Shown: positions 1 through 8,394 of the stretch, one piece after another
Layout of the letters: every line of letters starts with the position of its first letter
Position numbering within the stretch: position 1 is the first letter of the stretch
Assembly (NCBI GenBank): GCA_964585305.1
Contig: CAZPDM010000020.1
Span: 1-58,901 of the forward strand
DNA: 58,901 nucleotides
Direction: 5' to 3'
DNA from: CAZPDM01 sp964585305
GTDB lineage: Bacteria; Planctomycetota; Uabimicrobiia; Uabimicrobiales; JABWCH01
Made by a program: the position numbers and the translations under genes
The notes under the pieces: generated by a model
The model's input: the letters and a program-made list of their open reading frames with translations, nothing else
What the model was told of the DNA's origin: nothing
Database searches by the model: none

Positions 1-104
1 ATTTTTCTGGGTTCTTTTGATATGTTTTTTTCGCTTTGATGTAGTTGCTTAAATTTTTTATCACTTGTTGATCTTTCTTCTACTATTATTTGACGATAGG
101 TTGC
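1..104 (-). other. Unassigned sequence downstream of the IS200 transposase, cut by the window edge
   Basis: Immediately after the transposase stop codon, one minus-strand frame stays open for about 34 codons to the window edge without its own ATG. It could be the start of an accessory gene (TnpB type), the right end of the insertion sequence, or chance. The piece is too short to show any motif, so no function is assigned. Confidence 0.25.
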
Positions 105-530
105 TCATTTATTTTTTTGATCCTCGATATATTTTTTTACAACTTCTAAACTTACTGAACCAACTGATGAAATAAATTTCCATCTTGTCCAGAGACAAGG
201 CAACCTTTTCTTCAGTGTTATAAATTCTTCCCTTAATACTTTTGATGTATATCCTTTTATTTTATTCACAGTATTAAAAACACCGATTTTAGGATGCACA
301 TCTAACAATAAGTGTACATGGTCTGGCATTATTTCCATTTCCATTACTTTATATAAATATTCCTTCTGTTTTTCCAAAATCAAATTTTTTAGCCTTTTTT
401 CTATCTCTCCTATTAGTACTTTACGACGATATTTGGGACAAAATATTATATGGTATTGACAGCTATATATGCAATGACAATCACTTTTATATTTCTTTGC
501 CATATTTTGTATTTCCATATTTATTATCAT
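105..530 (-). CDS. tnpA: IS200/IS605-family Y1 (HUH) transposase TnpA
   Basis: This is a small single-strand DNA transposase of the HUH endonuclease class, which cuts and joins element ends next to hairpins through a phosphotyrosine link. The HUH motif is seen as His-Val-His at residues 71-73 in the context DHVHLLL. The expected catalytic tyrosine is Tyr134, with Gln138 four residues later, as in IS608 TnpA. At 141 aa it is full length for the family, so it may be active. Starts at Met5 or Met10 are also possible; I see no clear ribosome binding site to decide. No TnpB gene is visible inside the window. Confidence 0.9.
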   Translation of the reverse strand: MIINMEIQNMAKKYKSDCHCIYSCQYHIIFCPKYRRKVLIGEIEKRLKNLILEKQKEYLYKVMEMEIMPDHVHLLLDVHPKIGVFNTVNKIKGYTSKVLREEFITLKKRLPCLWTRWKFISSVGSVSLEVVKKYIEDQKNK

Positions 531-607
531 TTCATTTATTATTTTTATTAGATGAATATATTATAACTATTTTTATAGTTTTGCCAATAAAAAATTCCCC
601 CATTCAT

Positions 608-628
608 CCCACAGCCTGAAGGCTGGGG
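608..628. repeat. IS200 subterminal palindrome
   Basis: An imperfect stem (AGCC/GGCT core with C/G flanks and one A-G mismatch) surrounds a TGAA loop. It lies about 80 bp upstream of the transposase start, where the left-end recognition hairpin of an IS200-type element is expected. Confidence 0.6.
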
Positions 629-649
629 CTTTCTGGCGAAGATTTAGTA

Positions 650-690
650 AGTTGGCATATTTTTAGTCCAAAAACTTTTGTCTATTCATT
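650..690 (-). repeat. Short dispersed repeat, copy D
   Basis: About 41 nt matching, in reverse orientation and almost base for base (one A fewer), the outer segment of the repeats at 6160-6201 and 58541-58582. It sits beside the IS200 hairpin and just upstream of the 717 gene. It carries only the terminal part of the element, without the internal hairpin. Confidence 0.7.
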
Positions 691-716
691 TATGATAGAT
701 TTTTAGGGGAACAAAT

Positions 717-2693
717 ATGGATCGTGTACAAAAATTTCGTCCAAGAGATTTAGACCGTACTACTCGAGAATACCTTCGAGAAATGTCCCAAATCAAAGGA
801 GAAGGAAAAGATATTTTTGTATTCTTTTTACCTTCTAGTAAAGCAGCAACTTGGGTTGGCCTTATTCTTGGCATAATTTTACTTGGTGTTGCTCTTCATG
901 CTTTTATTGCAAACTATTTTTTTAATGAATCCTTTTATTGGCAATATTATTGGGAAGATTATTGGTGGTTATCCGCATGTTTTTTTGTAGGATGCTGGTT
1001 TTTCATTCCCTCGCTTCATACTTTAAGTGTTCGATTAAAAAATACCAAATATTATTTGGGAGATTTTCGGCTTTTTGATCCCAATTTTTATTGGGAAGTT
1101 AGTCCTCATTTAGTAAAAGCTACCAATATATCAGATGTTATAGAAGTAGCAGAGATTCTCCATCACTACCATAATGACAGTTATGTTAATACCACCATCA
1201 AGTTTAAAACAGCAACAGAAGAAACTTTTAAGGTTAATATTACTGGCGAGGTCTTAGCTCAAGGGGCAGCAGCTTACGTTTTATTAAATGCAGAGGAACG
1301 GAAAACAAGCGGAAAACCAATTATGGAAGCTCCTATACCTAAGGGAAGAGCTGCTGGTGGTTGGGATATTCGTCCACGACTTATATGGCTAACTTTGATT
1401 GTTTCAGGATACGTTGCAGGTTATATCTTTCCTGAAATGGCCTATTTTTTGTACGAAGAAAATGAGTATAAAAATGTTATTTATTATAGAAATACCCAAA
1501 ATATTGAAAGTCTTAAACGCCACAGTCAAAACTATCTCGAGGATTTCCCTAATGGACGGTATGTTGATGAGGTAAAACAGTTCCTCGAAAGCTATTGGTT
1601 TAATATTGCCAAAGATGAATTTTTAAACAAACAAAAAGGAAAAGAGCTAAGGCTTTATCTAAAAGAGCCTAATAATCAAGCTCATCGTGAAGAAGCTAAA
1701 TTACTTTTATCTAGTGCATATACTCAAGCTATTTCAAGGTTAAAAATATTAGCAAAAACAGATGTTAAAGATGATTCCAAATTTTTTGTGGCATTTATCA
1801 CAATTTTAGAAGAGTTAAAAAACGCTGATTCTCCTGTAATTCAGGTACAATTTAATGGAAAACAAGAAATAACTCCAAGTGCATTCTATCAAAAGAGAGA
1901 AGAAGAAATTATAAAAAGTTATGTAGATTATTATGCTGAAATCAAGGAAATGAAATCTCCTATTATCAATAGCAATGAATCCTTTTCAGAAAGTATGATA
2001 AAAAATTACGAAAATATTCTTCTTAAAAGAATGCAACAGACTTTGGCATTAGGTTTAAATGATGATCTTTTAGAATTGAAAAAACTGGAGAAAGATGAGA
2101 AGCCTATTGGTAATTATTTTCAAGTTAATTATAGAATTTATTGTTTTGGAGATATGTATTTATATCGAGAAAGTGTAGGTTATTTTCAAAATAAAAATAT
2201 TATTAGAGGTTTATTACGTAAATATGTTGTAGATTGGGAATTTAACATATTTTTAAGATCTCATAGCGAACCGTATATATTAAAGGTTGAAGAGCAATCT
2301 ACAAAAAATACCAATATTATTTCAGAGCCATCAGCTCCATCTTGGGCACCTTATGCAATTTTAATGTATTCGAATTTTTATGATTTTCCTGGTCGGATAA
2401 TGGAAAAATTTGGGCTTGTTGCATTAGAGCAATCAAGAAATTGGAGTTTCTCTGACATTAAAGATTGTGTGAATAATTTTGATGAGGAAGTAAAAAAACA
2501 AAAAGAACAAGAATCCCAACAAAAAGCTAAAGAGCCAGAACAAAAAGACTTTGAAAAAGATGAGCCTAACTTAGAAGATGATTGGGATACTACTGAAGAA
2601 ACCGCTGAAGATAATCTTGAAAAATCAAAATTAAAAACACCTGAAAGAACAGAGCCTACTGAAGAAGATGAAGATAACGAAGATGAATATTAG
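717..2693 (+). CDS. Membrane protein of unknown function, paralogous to its downstream neighbour
   Basis: I do not recognise this 658-aa protein. It has two hydrophobic segments near the N-terminus (about residues 45-68 and 83-103), a third at about 220-245, and a long hydrophilic C-terminal part. It ends in an acidic, Glu/Asp/Lys-rich tail of about 70 residues. A FPNGRYVDEV motif after the third segment resembles linkers found near TPR-like helical repeats. The first ~290 residues are clearly homologous to the next gene's product. An AGGGGA ribosome binding site precedes the ATG. The two genes are 27 bp apart and probably co-transcribed up to the hairpin at 3637-3665. Membrane location is the only safe inference. 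Confidence 0.85.
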   Translation: MDRVQKFRPRDLDRTTREYLREMSQIKGEGKDIFVFFLPSSKAATWVGLILGIILLGVALHAFIANYFFNESFYWQYYWEDYWWLSACFFVGCWFFIPSLHTLSVRLKNTKYYLGDFRLFDPNFYWEVSPHLVKATNISDVIEVAEILHHYHNDSYVNTTIKFKTATEETFKVNITGEVLAQGAAAYVLLNAEERKTSGKPIMEAPIPKGRAAGGWDIRPRLIWLTLIVSGYVAGYIFPEMAYFLYEENEYKNVIYYRNTQNIESLKRHSQNYLEDFPNGRYVDEVKQFLESYWFNIAKDEFLNKQKGKELRLYLKEPNNQAHREEAKLLLSSAYTQAISRLKILAKTDVKDDSKFFVAFITILEELKNADSPVIQVQFNGKQEITPSAFYQKREEEIIKSYVDYYAEIKEMKSPIINSNESFSESMIKNYENILLKRMQQTLALGLNDDLLELKKLEKDEKPIGNYFQVNYRIYCFGDMYLYRESVGYFQNKNIIRGLLRKYVVDWEFNIFLRSHSEPYILKVEEQSTKNTNIISEPSAPSWAPYAILMYSNFYDFPGRIMEKFGLVALEQSRNWSFSDIKDCVNNFDEEVKKQKEQESQQKAKEPEQKDFEKDEPNLEDDWDTTEETAEDNLEKSKLKTPERTEPTEEDEDNEDEY

Positions 2694-2720
2694 AAGATAA
2701 GAAAATAAGGAAGACTAAAA

Positions 2721-3638
2721 ATGGTAGTCCGTATAAGAAATTTTCGTCCAAATGATTTAGACTGTGCTAGCAGAAAGTATCTTCGAGAAATATATGATTC
2801 TAAAGGAAATAACGAAGATGTATTTGTATTTTTTAATCTAACAAATAAATCTGCAGCTTGGGTTGGACTTATTCTTGGTCTATTTTTAGTTGCATTTTCT
2901 TTTTATGCTTTTATTTCTGCTTATTTTGATTGTTATTCTCGATATTTCTATTTTAAAGAATATTGGGAATGTTATTGGTTCATCTCTGCTTCGTTTTTTT
3001 TAGGATGTTGTTTTTTATTTCCTTCTATTCATACTTTAAGTATCCGCTTAAGAAAAGGAAAATATTATCTTGGAGATTTTTCTGCTTTTGATGCTAATTG
3101 TTATTGGGAGGTAGATCCAATTTTAGTGAAAGTAATAAATATTGCAGATGTTATAGAAGTTACTCATCAGCATTATTATTACAAAGAAAAATATACCTAT
3201 ACACATCTTAAATTTAAAACAATAACTGATGAATCTTTTAAAATTACTCTTGTTGGAGAAGAGCTTGTTCAACAAGCAATCGAATTTATATGCCGCAATA
3301 TAGAATCAAGAAAAAATAATAATGAAGAATTATTAGTTAATACACCTATACCATTTGGAAAACCGGCAAGTCTTCGAGATTTTCGTTGTAAACTAAATTT
3401 GGTAACTTTAATTCTGGCAGGATATCTTTCAGGATATATATTTCCTCAAATTGCAATATTTTTGAATGAAGAAAATTTATATCAAAGAGTTGTAAATAAT
3501 TTATCAGATGATTGTTTTTTATATAAATATGATCACAAAAGATATATGAAAGATTATCCCCATGGTCGTTATATTGAACAAGTAAAACATTATTTTGAAA
3601 TCAAACTCCAGGAAGAAAAAAACAAAGAAAAAAAATAA
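2721..3638 (+). CDS. Membrane protein, shorter paralogue of the preceding gene product
   Basis: This 305-aa protein shares its whole architecture with the first ~290 residues of the preceding protein. Both have an FRPxDLD motif near residue 10, two TM segments (about 46-70 and 85-105), the YYLGDF and DVIEV motifs, a third TM segment near residue 225-250, and a PHGRYIEQV motif matching FPNGRYVDEV. It then stops in a short Lys/Glu-rich tail, lacking the ~370-residue C-terminal extension of its neighbour. This looks like a tandem duplication followed by loss or gain of the C-terminal part. Function unknown. Confidence 0.85.
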   Translation: MVVRIRNFRPNDLDCASRKYLREIYDSKGNNEDVFVFFNLTNKSAAWVGLILGLFLVAFSFYAFISAYFDCYSRYFYFKEYWECYWFISASFFLGCCFLFPSIHTLSIRLRKGKYYLGDFSAFDANCYWEVDPILVKVINIADVIEVTHQHYYYKEKYTYTHLKFKTITDESFKITLVGEELVQQAIEFICRNIESRKNNNEELLVNTPIPFGKPASLRDFRCKLNLVTLILAGYLSGYIFPQIAIFLNEENLYQRVVNNLSDDCFLYKYDHKRYMKDYPHGRYIEQVKHYFEIKLQEEKNKEKK

Positions 3639-3665
3639 AAAAGGCACAAAATTTGTGCCTTTTTT
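3637..3665. terminator. Bidirectional rho-independent terminator
   Basis: A hairpin with about 13-bp arms (AAAAAGGCACAAA and its complement) flanked by A and T runs. It separates the plus-strand gene ending at 3638 from the minus-strand TPR gene ending at 3681 and can serve both. Confidence 0.85.
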
Positions 3666-3680
3666 ATTGATAAAAATTTT

Positions 3681-4238
3681 TTAGAAGTATTCTAATTCTT
3701 CTTTAACTCGACAGCGTTGAATATTTTTTCTATAGAGTTCAATATCATTCTCACTTAAAGAAGATTTAATTGCTTTTTTGAAAAAATCAATCGCTTCTTC
3801 ATAACGCTGTTGCAATTCTCTCATAATTCCAAATTCGTTGTACAAACGATCTTTGTTGACGCCTTGAATAGTAAGCCCTTGATTTAATAAAACTTCCAAA
3901 GCATCAAATTTTTCCATTGTAGAAAGTACTAAGGCATAGTTCAAATAGGTTGCTGGATATTCTGGTGAATATTTGAGAGCTTTTTGATAAAATTCTTCTG
4001 CTTTTTTAGCTTCACGATATTTGGTTTCATAAATAAAACCAATATGATTATATGCTCTACCATATTCAGGAAATTTTTCTATAAGACCAATCAACATATT
4101 TAATGCTTCAGTTGTTTTTCCATCTTTTATTTTTTGATCAGCATCAAAAAAAATTGCATCGGCTTCTAAGTTTTTGCGAATATTATCATAAACAGGAATA
4201 TCATCAGGTCCCGAAATATTAGAACTTTCTTGTACCAT
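3681..4238 (-). CDS. Tetratricopeptide-repeat protein
   Basis: This 185-aa protein has no signal peptide. It contains three or four TPR units between about residues 30 and 175, seen as repeats of the type ALxxLxxLIEKFPEYGRAYNxxG, EFYQKALKYSPEYPATYxNYA and AIDFFKKAIKS. TPRs form helical scaffolds for protein-protein binding, so a cytoplasmic adaptor role is likely, but no partner can be named. It stands alone between a shared terminator and the divergent symporter gene. Confidence 0.8.
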   Translation of the reverse strand: MVQESSNISGPDDIPVYDNIRKNLEADAIFFDADQKIKDGKTTEALNMLIGLIEKFPEYGRAYNHIGFIYETKYREAKKAEEFYQKALKYSPEYPATYLNYALVLSTMEKFDALEVLLNQGLTIQGVNKDRLYNEFGIMRELQQRYEEAIDFFKKAIKSSLSENDIELYRKNIQRCRVKEELEYF

Positions 4239-4324
4239 AATTTTTTCCTTCCGTCAAAAAAAAATGGTTGATATATCTTGCCTTTAAGAGTATAAAGGAT
4301 TTTAAATAAATTCTCAAACTGTTT

Positions 4325-4353
4325 TTGACAAAAAAGTTGAATTTTGATAAAAT
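4325..4353 (+). promoter_or_regulatory. Housekeeping-type promoter for the symporter gene
   Basis: TTGACA at 4325-4330, a 17-bp spacer, and TAAAAT at 4348-4353, about 60 bp upstream of the symporter start codon. Confidence 0.75.
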
Positions 4354-4415
4354 TGTTTATCTTTTTTTAATTTCTGTTAAGCTATTCTTAACTTAACATC
4401 ATAGGAGGAATTATC

Positions 4416-6053
4416 TTGCAATTTTTGGATTACATTTTTATTGCACTATATTTTTGTGTTGTCGCTGGAATTGGCTATTGGTCAAGCCGTACAAGTTTAG
4501 AAAATAGCGACTCATATTTTTTAGGTGGTCGTACCATTGGTTGGATGGCAATTGGTGCAAGTTTGTTTTCAAGTAATATTTCATCTGAACATTTTATTGG
4601 TCTAGCAGGAAGTGGTGCTAGCTCAGGGCTAGCCGTTGGCCAATTTGAATGGCTTGCTTGTTTAATTTTGCTCCTCTTAGGATGGTTTTTTGCCCCATTT
4701 TATCTTAAAACTGGTATTTTTACCATGCCAGAATTTTTGGAAAAACGTTACAATTCTGGATGTCGCAATTATCTTTCCATTATTTCTTTAATTGCATACA
4801 TTTTTACAAAGATTAGCGTTGCATTATACGCTGGAGCATTAGTTTTACAAGTTGTATTAGGTTGGGATATTTGGATCGCAGCAGTTATTCTTATTATTGC
4901 AACAGGAGCATACACTATTTTTGGTGGACTTCGTGCTGTTATCTATACAGATTTTTTCCAAGCAGGTATTCTAATTTTAGGTGGTATTGTTCTTACTGGT
5001 ATTGCTATCACCAAAGCTGGAATAACCACGATGACTCAACAAGTACCAGAGTTTTTTAATCTTTGGAAATCCATCAACCATCCAGAATTCCCCTGGACAG
5101 GTATTTTATTCGGCGCACCTATTTTAGGTATATGGTACTGGTGTACAGATCAAATGATTGTCCAACGTACTTTGGCTACCCAAAAAGTTGAAGAAGCCCG
5201 TCGTGCAACAATTTTTGCAGGTTTTTTAAAAATTCTGCCTGTATTTATCCTTGTATTGCCTGGTATTGCTGGCCATATTCTTTATCCCGAAGTGGAACCC
5301 AATAAAATATATGCACACATGGTTATCAACTTGCTGCCTATTGGAATTAAAGGTCTTGTTATTGCTGCGCTTTTAGCAGCCTTGATGAGTTCTCTTTCTG
5401 CAGTTTTTAACAGCAGTTCTACTCTTGTTGTTATGGATTTTTACAAGAAACGTCATCCGGAAGCCACAGAAAAACAACTTGTGCGTTGCGGACAAATTGC
5501 TACAGCCGTTCTTGTTGTTGCAGGTTTAGCATGGATTCCTTTTATTGGGATGATGAGCAATCAAATTTACTTGTATCTCCAATCCGTACAAGCCTATATT
5601 TCTCCTCCTATCGCTGCCATTTTCTTAATTGGCTTACTTTGGAAACGTATCAACGGTAAAGGTGCTTTCTGTGCCCTTATTACTGGTTTTGTTCTTGGTG
5701 CATTACGTTTTATTTGCGAACTTTCTTTTATGAGAATGATCGAAGGAAAACGCGTATTTGTTCCAGGATTCTTAAGCCAATGTGGAATTTGTGAATCTGT
5801 TATACAACAATTTACAGCCATCAATTTTTTACATTTTGCTGTTCTATTATTTGTCATTTCTGTTGTTGTTATGTCTGTTGTTAGCCTTTTGACCAATCCT
5901 CCCAAAGCTGCAAATCTTGAAGTATTTGACAAAGCAGCATCGGTTTCTATTGAAGAAAAAGCTTCGTTATCTAATATCCTTTTGAGCGTTGCTCTTGTAA
6001 TTACAGTTTTAGTCTGTTGGTTTATCTTCAGCCCGATTTTCTTTAAAGGCTAA
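4416..6053 (+). CDS. Sodium:solute symporter (SSS family)
   Basis: A 545-aa inner-membrane transporter with about 13-14 hydrophobic segments. It has the family features SDSYFLGGRTIGWMAIGASLFSSNISSEHFIG at residues ~30-60, the YTIFGGLRAVIYTDFFQ region near 165, and the WCTDQMIVQRTLA loop near 245. Members couple Na+ entry to uptake of sugars, inositol, proline and similar solutes. The pattern is closer to the SGLT/sugar branch than to PutP, but the substrate cannot be read from sequence. The start is a TTG, chosen because AGGAGG at 4403-4408 lies at ideal spacing. Transcription is probably from the promoter at 4325-4353. Confidence 0.9.
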   Translation: MQFLDYIFIALYFCVVAGIGYWSSRTSLENSDSYFLGGRTIGWMAIGASLFSSNISSEHFIGLAGSGASSGLAVGQFEWLACLILLLLGWFFAPFYLKTGIFTMPEFLEKRYNSGCRNYLSIISLIAYIFTKISVALYAGALVLQVVLGWDIWIAAVILIIATGAYTIFGGLRAVIYTDFFQAGILILGGIVLTGIAITKAGITTMTQQVPEFFNLWKSINHPEFPWTGILFGAPILGIWYWCTDQMIVQRTLATQKVEEARRATIFAGFLKILPVFILVLPGIAGHILYPEVEPNKIYAHMVINLLPIGIKGLVIAALLAALMSSLSAVFNSSSTLVVMDFYKKRHPEATEKQLVRCGQIATAVLVVAGLAWIPFIGMMSNQIYLYLQSVQAYISPPIAAIFLIGLLWKRINGKGAFCALITGFVLGALRFICELSFMRMIEGKRVFVPGFLSQCGICESVIQQFTAINFLHFAVLLFVISVVVMSVVSLLTNPPKAANLEVFDKAASVSIEEKASLSNILLSVALVITVLVCWFIFSPIFFKG

Positions 6054-6089
6054 CAAATAGTCAACTAAGTCTTTGGATATTTAATTGAG

Positions 6090-6158
6090 AGGAATTGAAC
6101 CCGCCACTGCAATTTTTTTTCTTTAAAACTTTCATTTATAAGCGGCGGGTTAATTCCT
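6090..6158. repeat. Hairpin-forming dispersed repeat, copy A
   Basis: A 69-bp unit with inverted arms AGGAATTgAACCCGCC (6090-6105) and GGCGGGTTAATTCCT (6144-6158), one base bulged, around an A/T-rich loop. The same palindrome recurs at 58604-58674, and a truncated left arm at 6224. It fills most of the gap between the symporter and the EpmA-like gene. Confidence 0.8.
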
Positions 6159-6159
6159 A

Positions 6160-6265
6160 AATGAATAGACAAAAGTTTTTAGACTAAAAAATATGCCAAC
6201 TACGTGTTTGACATCCAACTGTGAGGAATTGAACCCGCTGCAAATTTTTTTTGCTAAAGATAGGG
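6160..6265 (+). repeat. Second, truncated copy of the dispersed repeat (copy C)
   Basis: From 6160 about 80 bases match 58541-58620 with a few substitutions, followed by the left hairpin arm and T-tract. The copy then breaks off into the 5' region of the EpmA-like gene without the right arm. It is placed in tandem with copy A. Confidence 0.75.
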
Positions 6266-6289
6266 CCAACTTTTTTTGATGAAAAAATT

Positions 6290-7273
6290 ATGAACTATAC
6301 AAAATTATTTCAACTTCGACACATATTTTATAAGATGATTGAAAAATTTATGGAAAATAAAGGGATATATCGAGCGTATATTCCAACAATATCCTATACT
6401 ATTACTCCGGAATCTTATACAGATTTTTTTTGTGCAGTTTCTTCGTTAGATTCTTCTGAACTGTTTTATTTACAACCTTCGCCAGAATTTTATTTAAAAA
6501 AGATAATTGCTATTGAGCAGCAATCTTTTTATTATCTTGGCCCAGTATATCGTGCTGCAGAACCCCAGCAAAGCCCGCTACACCTCCCAGAATTTGATAT
6601 GCTGGAGTTTTATAAAATTGACTGTGATTATGAAAATTTTATCCTACTTTGCAAAAATTTTTTTGAGATGCTTTGGTCCGAAACATTTCCCCATAATTAT
6701 TCTTTGCACGGACAAAAATTTTTAAAAGAAAGTATTGTTATTTCCTGGGCAGAACTTTTTCAAGAAATTAAAATTTCAATGGATGATATTCGGCAGGCTG
6801 TTAAGGAAAAGAAACAAAAAAAACTTCGCTCGTATTTACAAGATAGCGAAGATTTTGAAATATGTTTTTATAAGATTTTTTATCAAGAGTTGGAACATAA
6901 AATTCGAGATGGAAGACTTTGGTTTTTAAGTTTGTATCCTAAAGAATTAGGTGCTTTAGCAAATGTCAGAAGCAATGGAACAGCTGAACGATTTGAAATT
7001 TTCTGGAATGGAATTGAAGTAATGAATAGCTATGGTGAAAGCTCAAATGAAGAATTCATGCGAAAAATTATGGAGCATGAAAATAATCTGCGCCAGCAAT
7101 TTCATAAACCTTTTGTAAAAATAGATGAACAATTTCTGCAATGTTTGCCTAAGTTACCCGGTATTTTATCTGGAGGGAGTATTGGCTTAGATCGTGTGTT
7201 GTATATCCTGATTGGAGAAATGCTAGAAGCAAAGAAAGTACAAGACTTATCTTTGTTATACTTTGGTAAATAA
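6290..7273 (+). CDS. epmA: EpmA-like elongation factor P lysine ligase (class II LysRS paralogue)
   Basis: A 327-aa protein resembling the catalytic core of class II lysyl-tRNA synthetase without the anticodon-binding domain, like EpmA (PoxA/GenX, about 325 aa). EpmA attaches (R)-beta-lysine to a conserved lysine of EF-P. Motif 2 is seen around YRAAE...HLPEFDMLEFY (about residues 98-120), a RFEIFWNGIEVMNSY segment follows near residue 240, and motif 3 is GGSIGLDRVLYIL near residue 300. An earlier TTG at 6251 would start inside the dispersed repeat, so I chose the ATG at 6290, which matches where EpmA proteins begin; no strong ribosome binding site is visible. EpmB and EF-P are not in the window. 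Ends at a terminator. Confidence 0.8.
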   Translation: MNYTKLFQLRHIFYKMIEKFMENKGIYRAYIPTISYTITPESYTDFFCAVSSLDSSELFYLQPSPEFYLKKIIAIEQQSFYYLGPVYRAAEPQQSPLHLPEFDMLEFYKIDCDYENFILLCKNFFEMLWSETFPHNYSLHGQKFLKESIVISWAELFQEIKISMDDIRQAVKEKKQKKLRSYLQDSEDFEICFYKIFYQELEHKIRDGRLWFLSLYPKELGALANVRSNGTAERFEIFWNGIEVMNSYGESSNEEFMRKIMEHENNLRQQFHKPFVKIDEQFLQCLPKLPGILSGGSIGLDRVLYILIGEMLEAKKVQDLSLLYFGK

Positions 7274-7303
7274 AAAAAGAGTACGAATTTGTACTCTTTT
7301 TTT
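7272..7303. terminator. Bidirectional rho-independent terminator
   Basis: AGAGTAC/GTACTCT stem extended by A and T runs, between the convergent EpmA-like gene and the minus-strand coiled-coil gene. Confidence 0.8.
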
Positions 7304-7316
7304 ATTTGTCAAAATA

Positions 7317-8246
7317 TTATTTATTTAAAAACATCAAGGCACCAATTGCAGCAATGCCTAAGATTACAAGAATATTCATAAAAACCACAAGACCAAATTT
7401 CCCTTTAATTTTAGCAATTTCACTTTTTTGGGATTGCAATTTTTCTTCAATGTAATTTTTCATATCCTGGCCAAAATGTTGCAAAACAATTTGTAAATCT
7501 TGAGATTCACTTTTGGCTTTTTGCAGAGCTTGAAGAGCTTTACTTCCTTCAGTTTGGAGTTTTTGAATTTCTTGTTCGATTTTAGCTGTAGCAGTAGTAT
7601 GTTTGTCGACAACCTGTTTAAGAGTTGCATCAAGACTAGCATTCCAATTTGTAATATGCTGTTTTTGCGCCACAAAAAAATTGCCTAAACGTTGATCATA
7701 ATTTGCTTCTATTCTTTCACTTGCTTCTTTAGTATCATCTTCAAGTTTAGTGAGTACATTTTTGGTTTCAGTTGCTACAGAATCTAATGCTGTTTTTACT
7801 TGTGTTGTACTCGCATCGATCTTGCCTTGAAGGTTTTCCAAAACTGTCTGTACTTGGCCAGCAACTTGAGCAATGTGATTTTGTAAAGTTTGTGAAAGTT
7901 TCCCAACTAACGCTTCATCAAGATGCGGAATCAATGTTTTTTCAAGCTTATCAACAGAAGTCTGCATGGCTGCTTGAAGTTGATCCTGCAAAGTTTTCAT
8001 TTCTTGGCCAAGATTTTGCTTTTGTTTGAGAACACTTTCATTTATTTCAACATTTTTTGCAGAGCTTTGATCTAAATTATGAATTAAGGTAGAAACGCGA
8101 GTTTCAAAAGGTTGCCAAATTTGTTGATATTGTGTTTGAAGTGAAGCAAGGCATCTTTCTGCAACTTTATCACCCATTTTTGATGCAACATCTTCAAATA
8201 TTTTTGTCAATTCAGTTTCTATTTCTTTAGAGAAAAGATTGGCCAT
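7317..8246 (-). CDS. Coiled-coil protein with C-terminal membrane anchor
   Basis: I do not recognise a named family. The 309-aa protein is almost entirely helical and Gln/Lys/Glu-rich, with heptad-like coiled coils over about residues 15-270. One hydrophobic segment near the C-terminus (FGLVVFMNILVILGIAAIGALMF) suggests tail anchoring in the inner membrane with the long coiled coil in the cytoplasm. The longer frame to 8333 adds 28 residues, but the ATG at 8246 has a GGGC-type ribosome binding site at good spacing. It is the last gene of the apparent three-gene unit that includes the Ro60 protein, 148 bp upstream. Confidence 0.75.
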   Translation of the reverse strand: MANLFSKEIETELTKIFEDVASKMGDKVAERCLASLQTQYQQIWQPFETRVSTLIHNLDQSSAKNVEINESVLKQKQNLGQEMKTLQDQLQAAMQTSVDKLEKTLIPHLDEALVGKLSQTLQNHIAQVAGQVQTVLENLQGKIDASTTQVKTALDSVATETKNVLTKLEDDTKEASERIEANYDQRLGNFFVAQKQHITNWNASLDATLKQVVDKHTTATAKIEQEIQKLQTEGSKALQALQKAKSESQDLQIVLQHFGQDMKNYIEEKLQSQKSEIAKIKGKFGLVVFMNILVILGIAAIGALMFLNK

Positions 8247-8351
8247 CTTTTGCCCTTTCTTTATGGCAAGAAAAGTGTTTTTTGCAAGAAAAATATTACT
8301 TTTTTTTATATAGAATTTTGGCAAGAAAACCACGAAGTCTTTACTTCATAT

Positions 8352-8386
8352 TGGCGGAATCAAAGCTATATTACTTTTTTCCGCCA
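8352..8386. other. Stem-loop between the Ro60 and coiled-coil genes
   Basis: An 8-bp perfect stem (TGGCGGAA and its complement) with a 19-nt loop. It lies in the 3' region of the Ro60 gene as transcribed. There is no U-run after it on the minus strand, so it may be a processing or stability hairpin rather than a terminator. It does not show a recognisable Y-RNA fold. Confidence 0.4.
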
Positions 8387-8394
8387 GAATACAA

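Larger units (their letters stand above)
105..630 (-). mobile_element. IS200/IS605-family insertion sequence (right end not seen)
   Basis: The element consists of one Y1 transposase gene with a short imperfect palindrome on its upstream side at 608-628. Such subterminal hairpins are what these transposases recognise in place of terminal inverted repeats. The end beyond the transposase stop lies at or past the window edge, so the element's full length cannot be given. The upstream boundary is estimated from the hairpin and abuts a short dispersed repeat at 650-690. Confidence 0.65.

Noticed and set aside
6090..6158. The palindrome's minus strand contains GGCGGGTTCAATTCCT, which looks like a tRNA T-arm core
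   Set aside because: The stem bases do not pair as a T arm, and no acceptor, D or anticodon arm can be found around it in any copy.
8352..8386. Hairpin next to the Ro60 gene considered as a Y RNA
   Set aside because: It is a single short stem without the conserved Ro-binding bulge or tRNA-like module, and it is much smaller than known Y RNAs.
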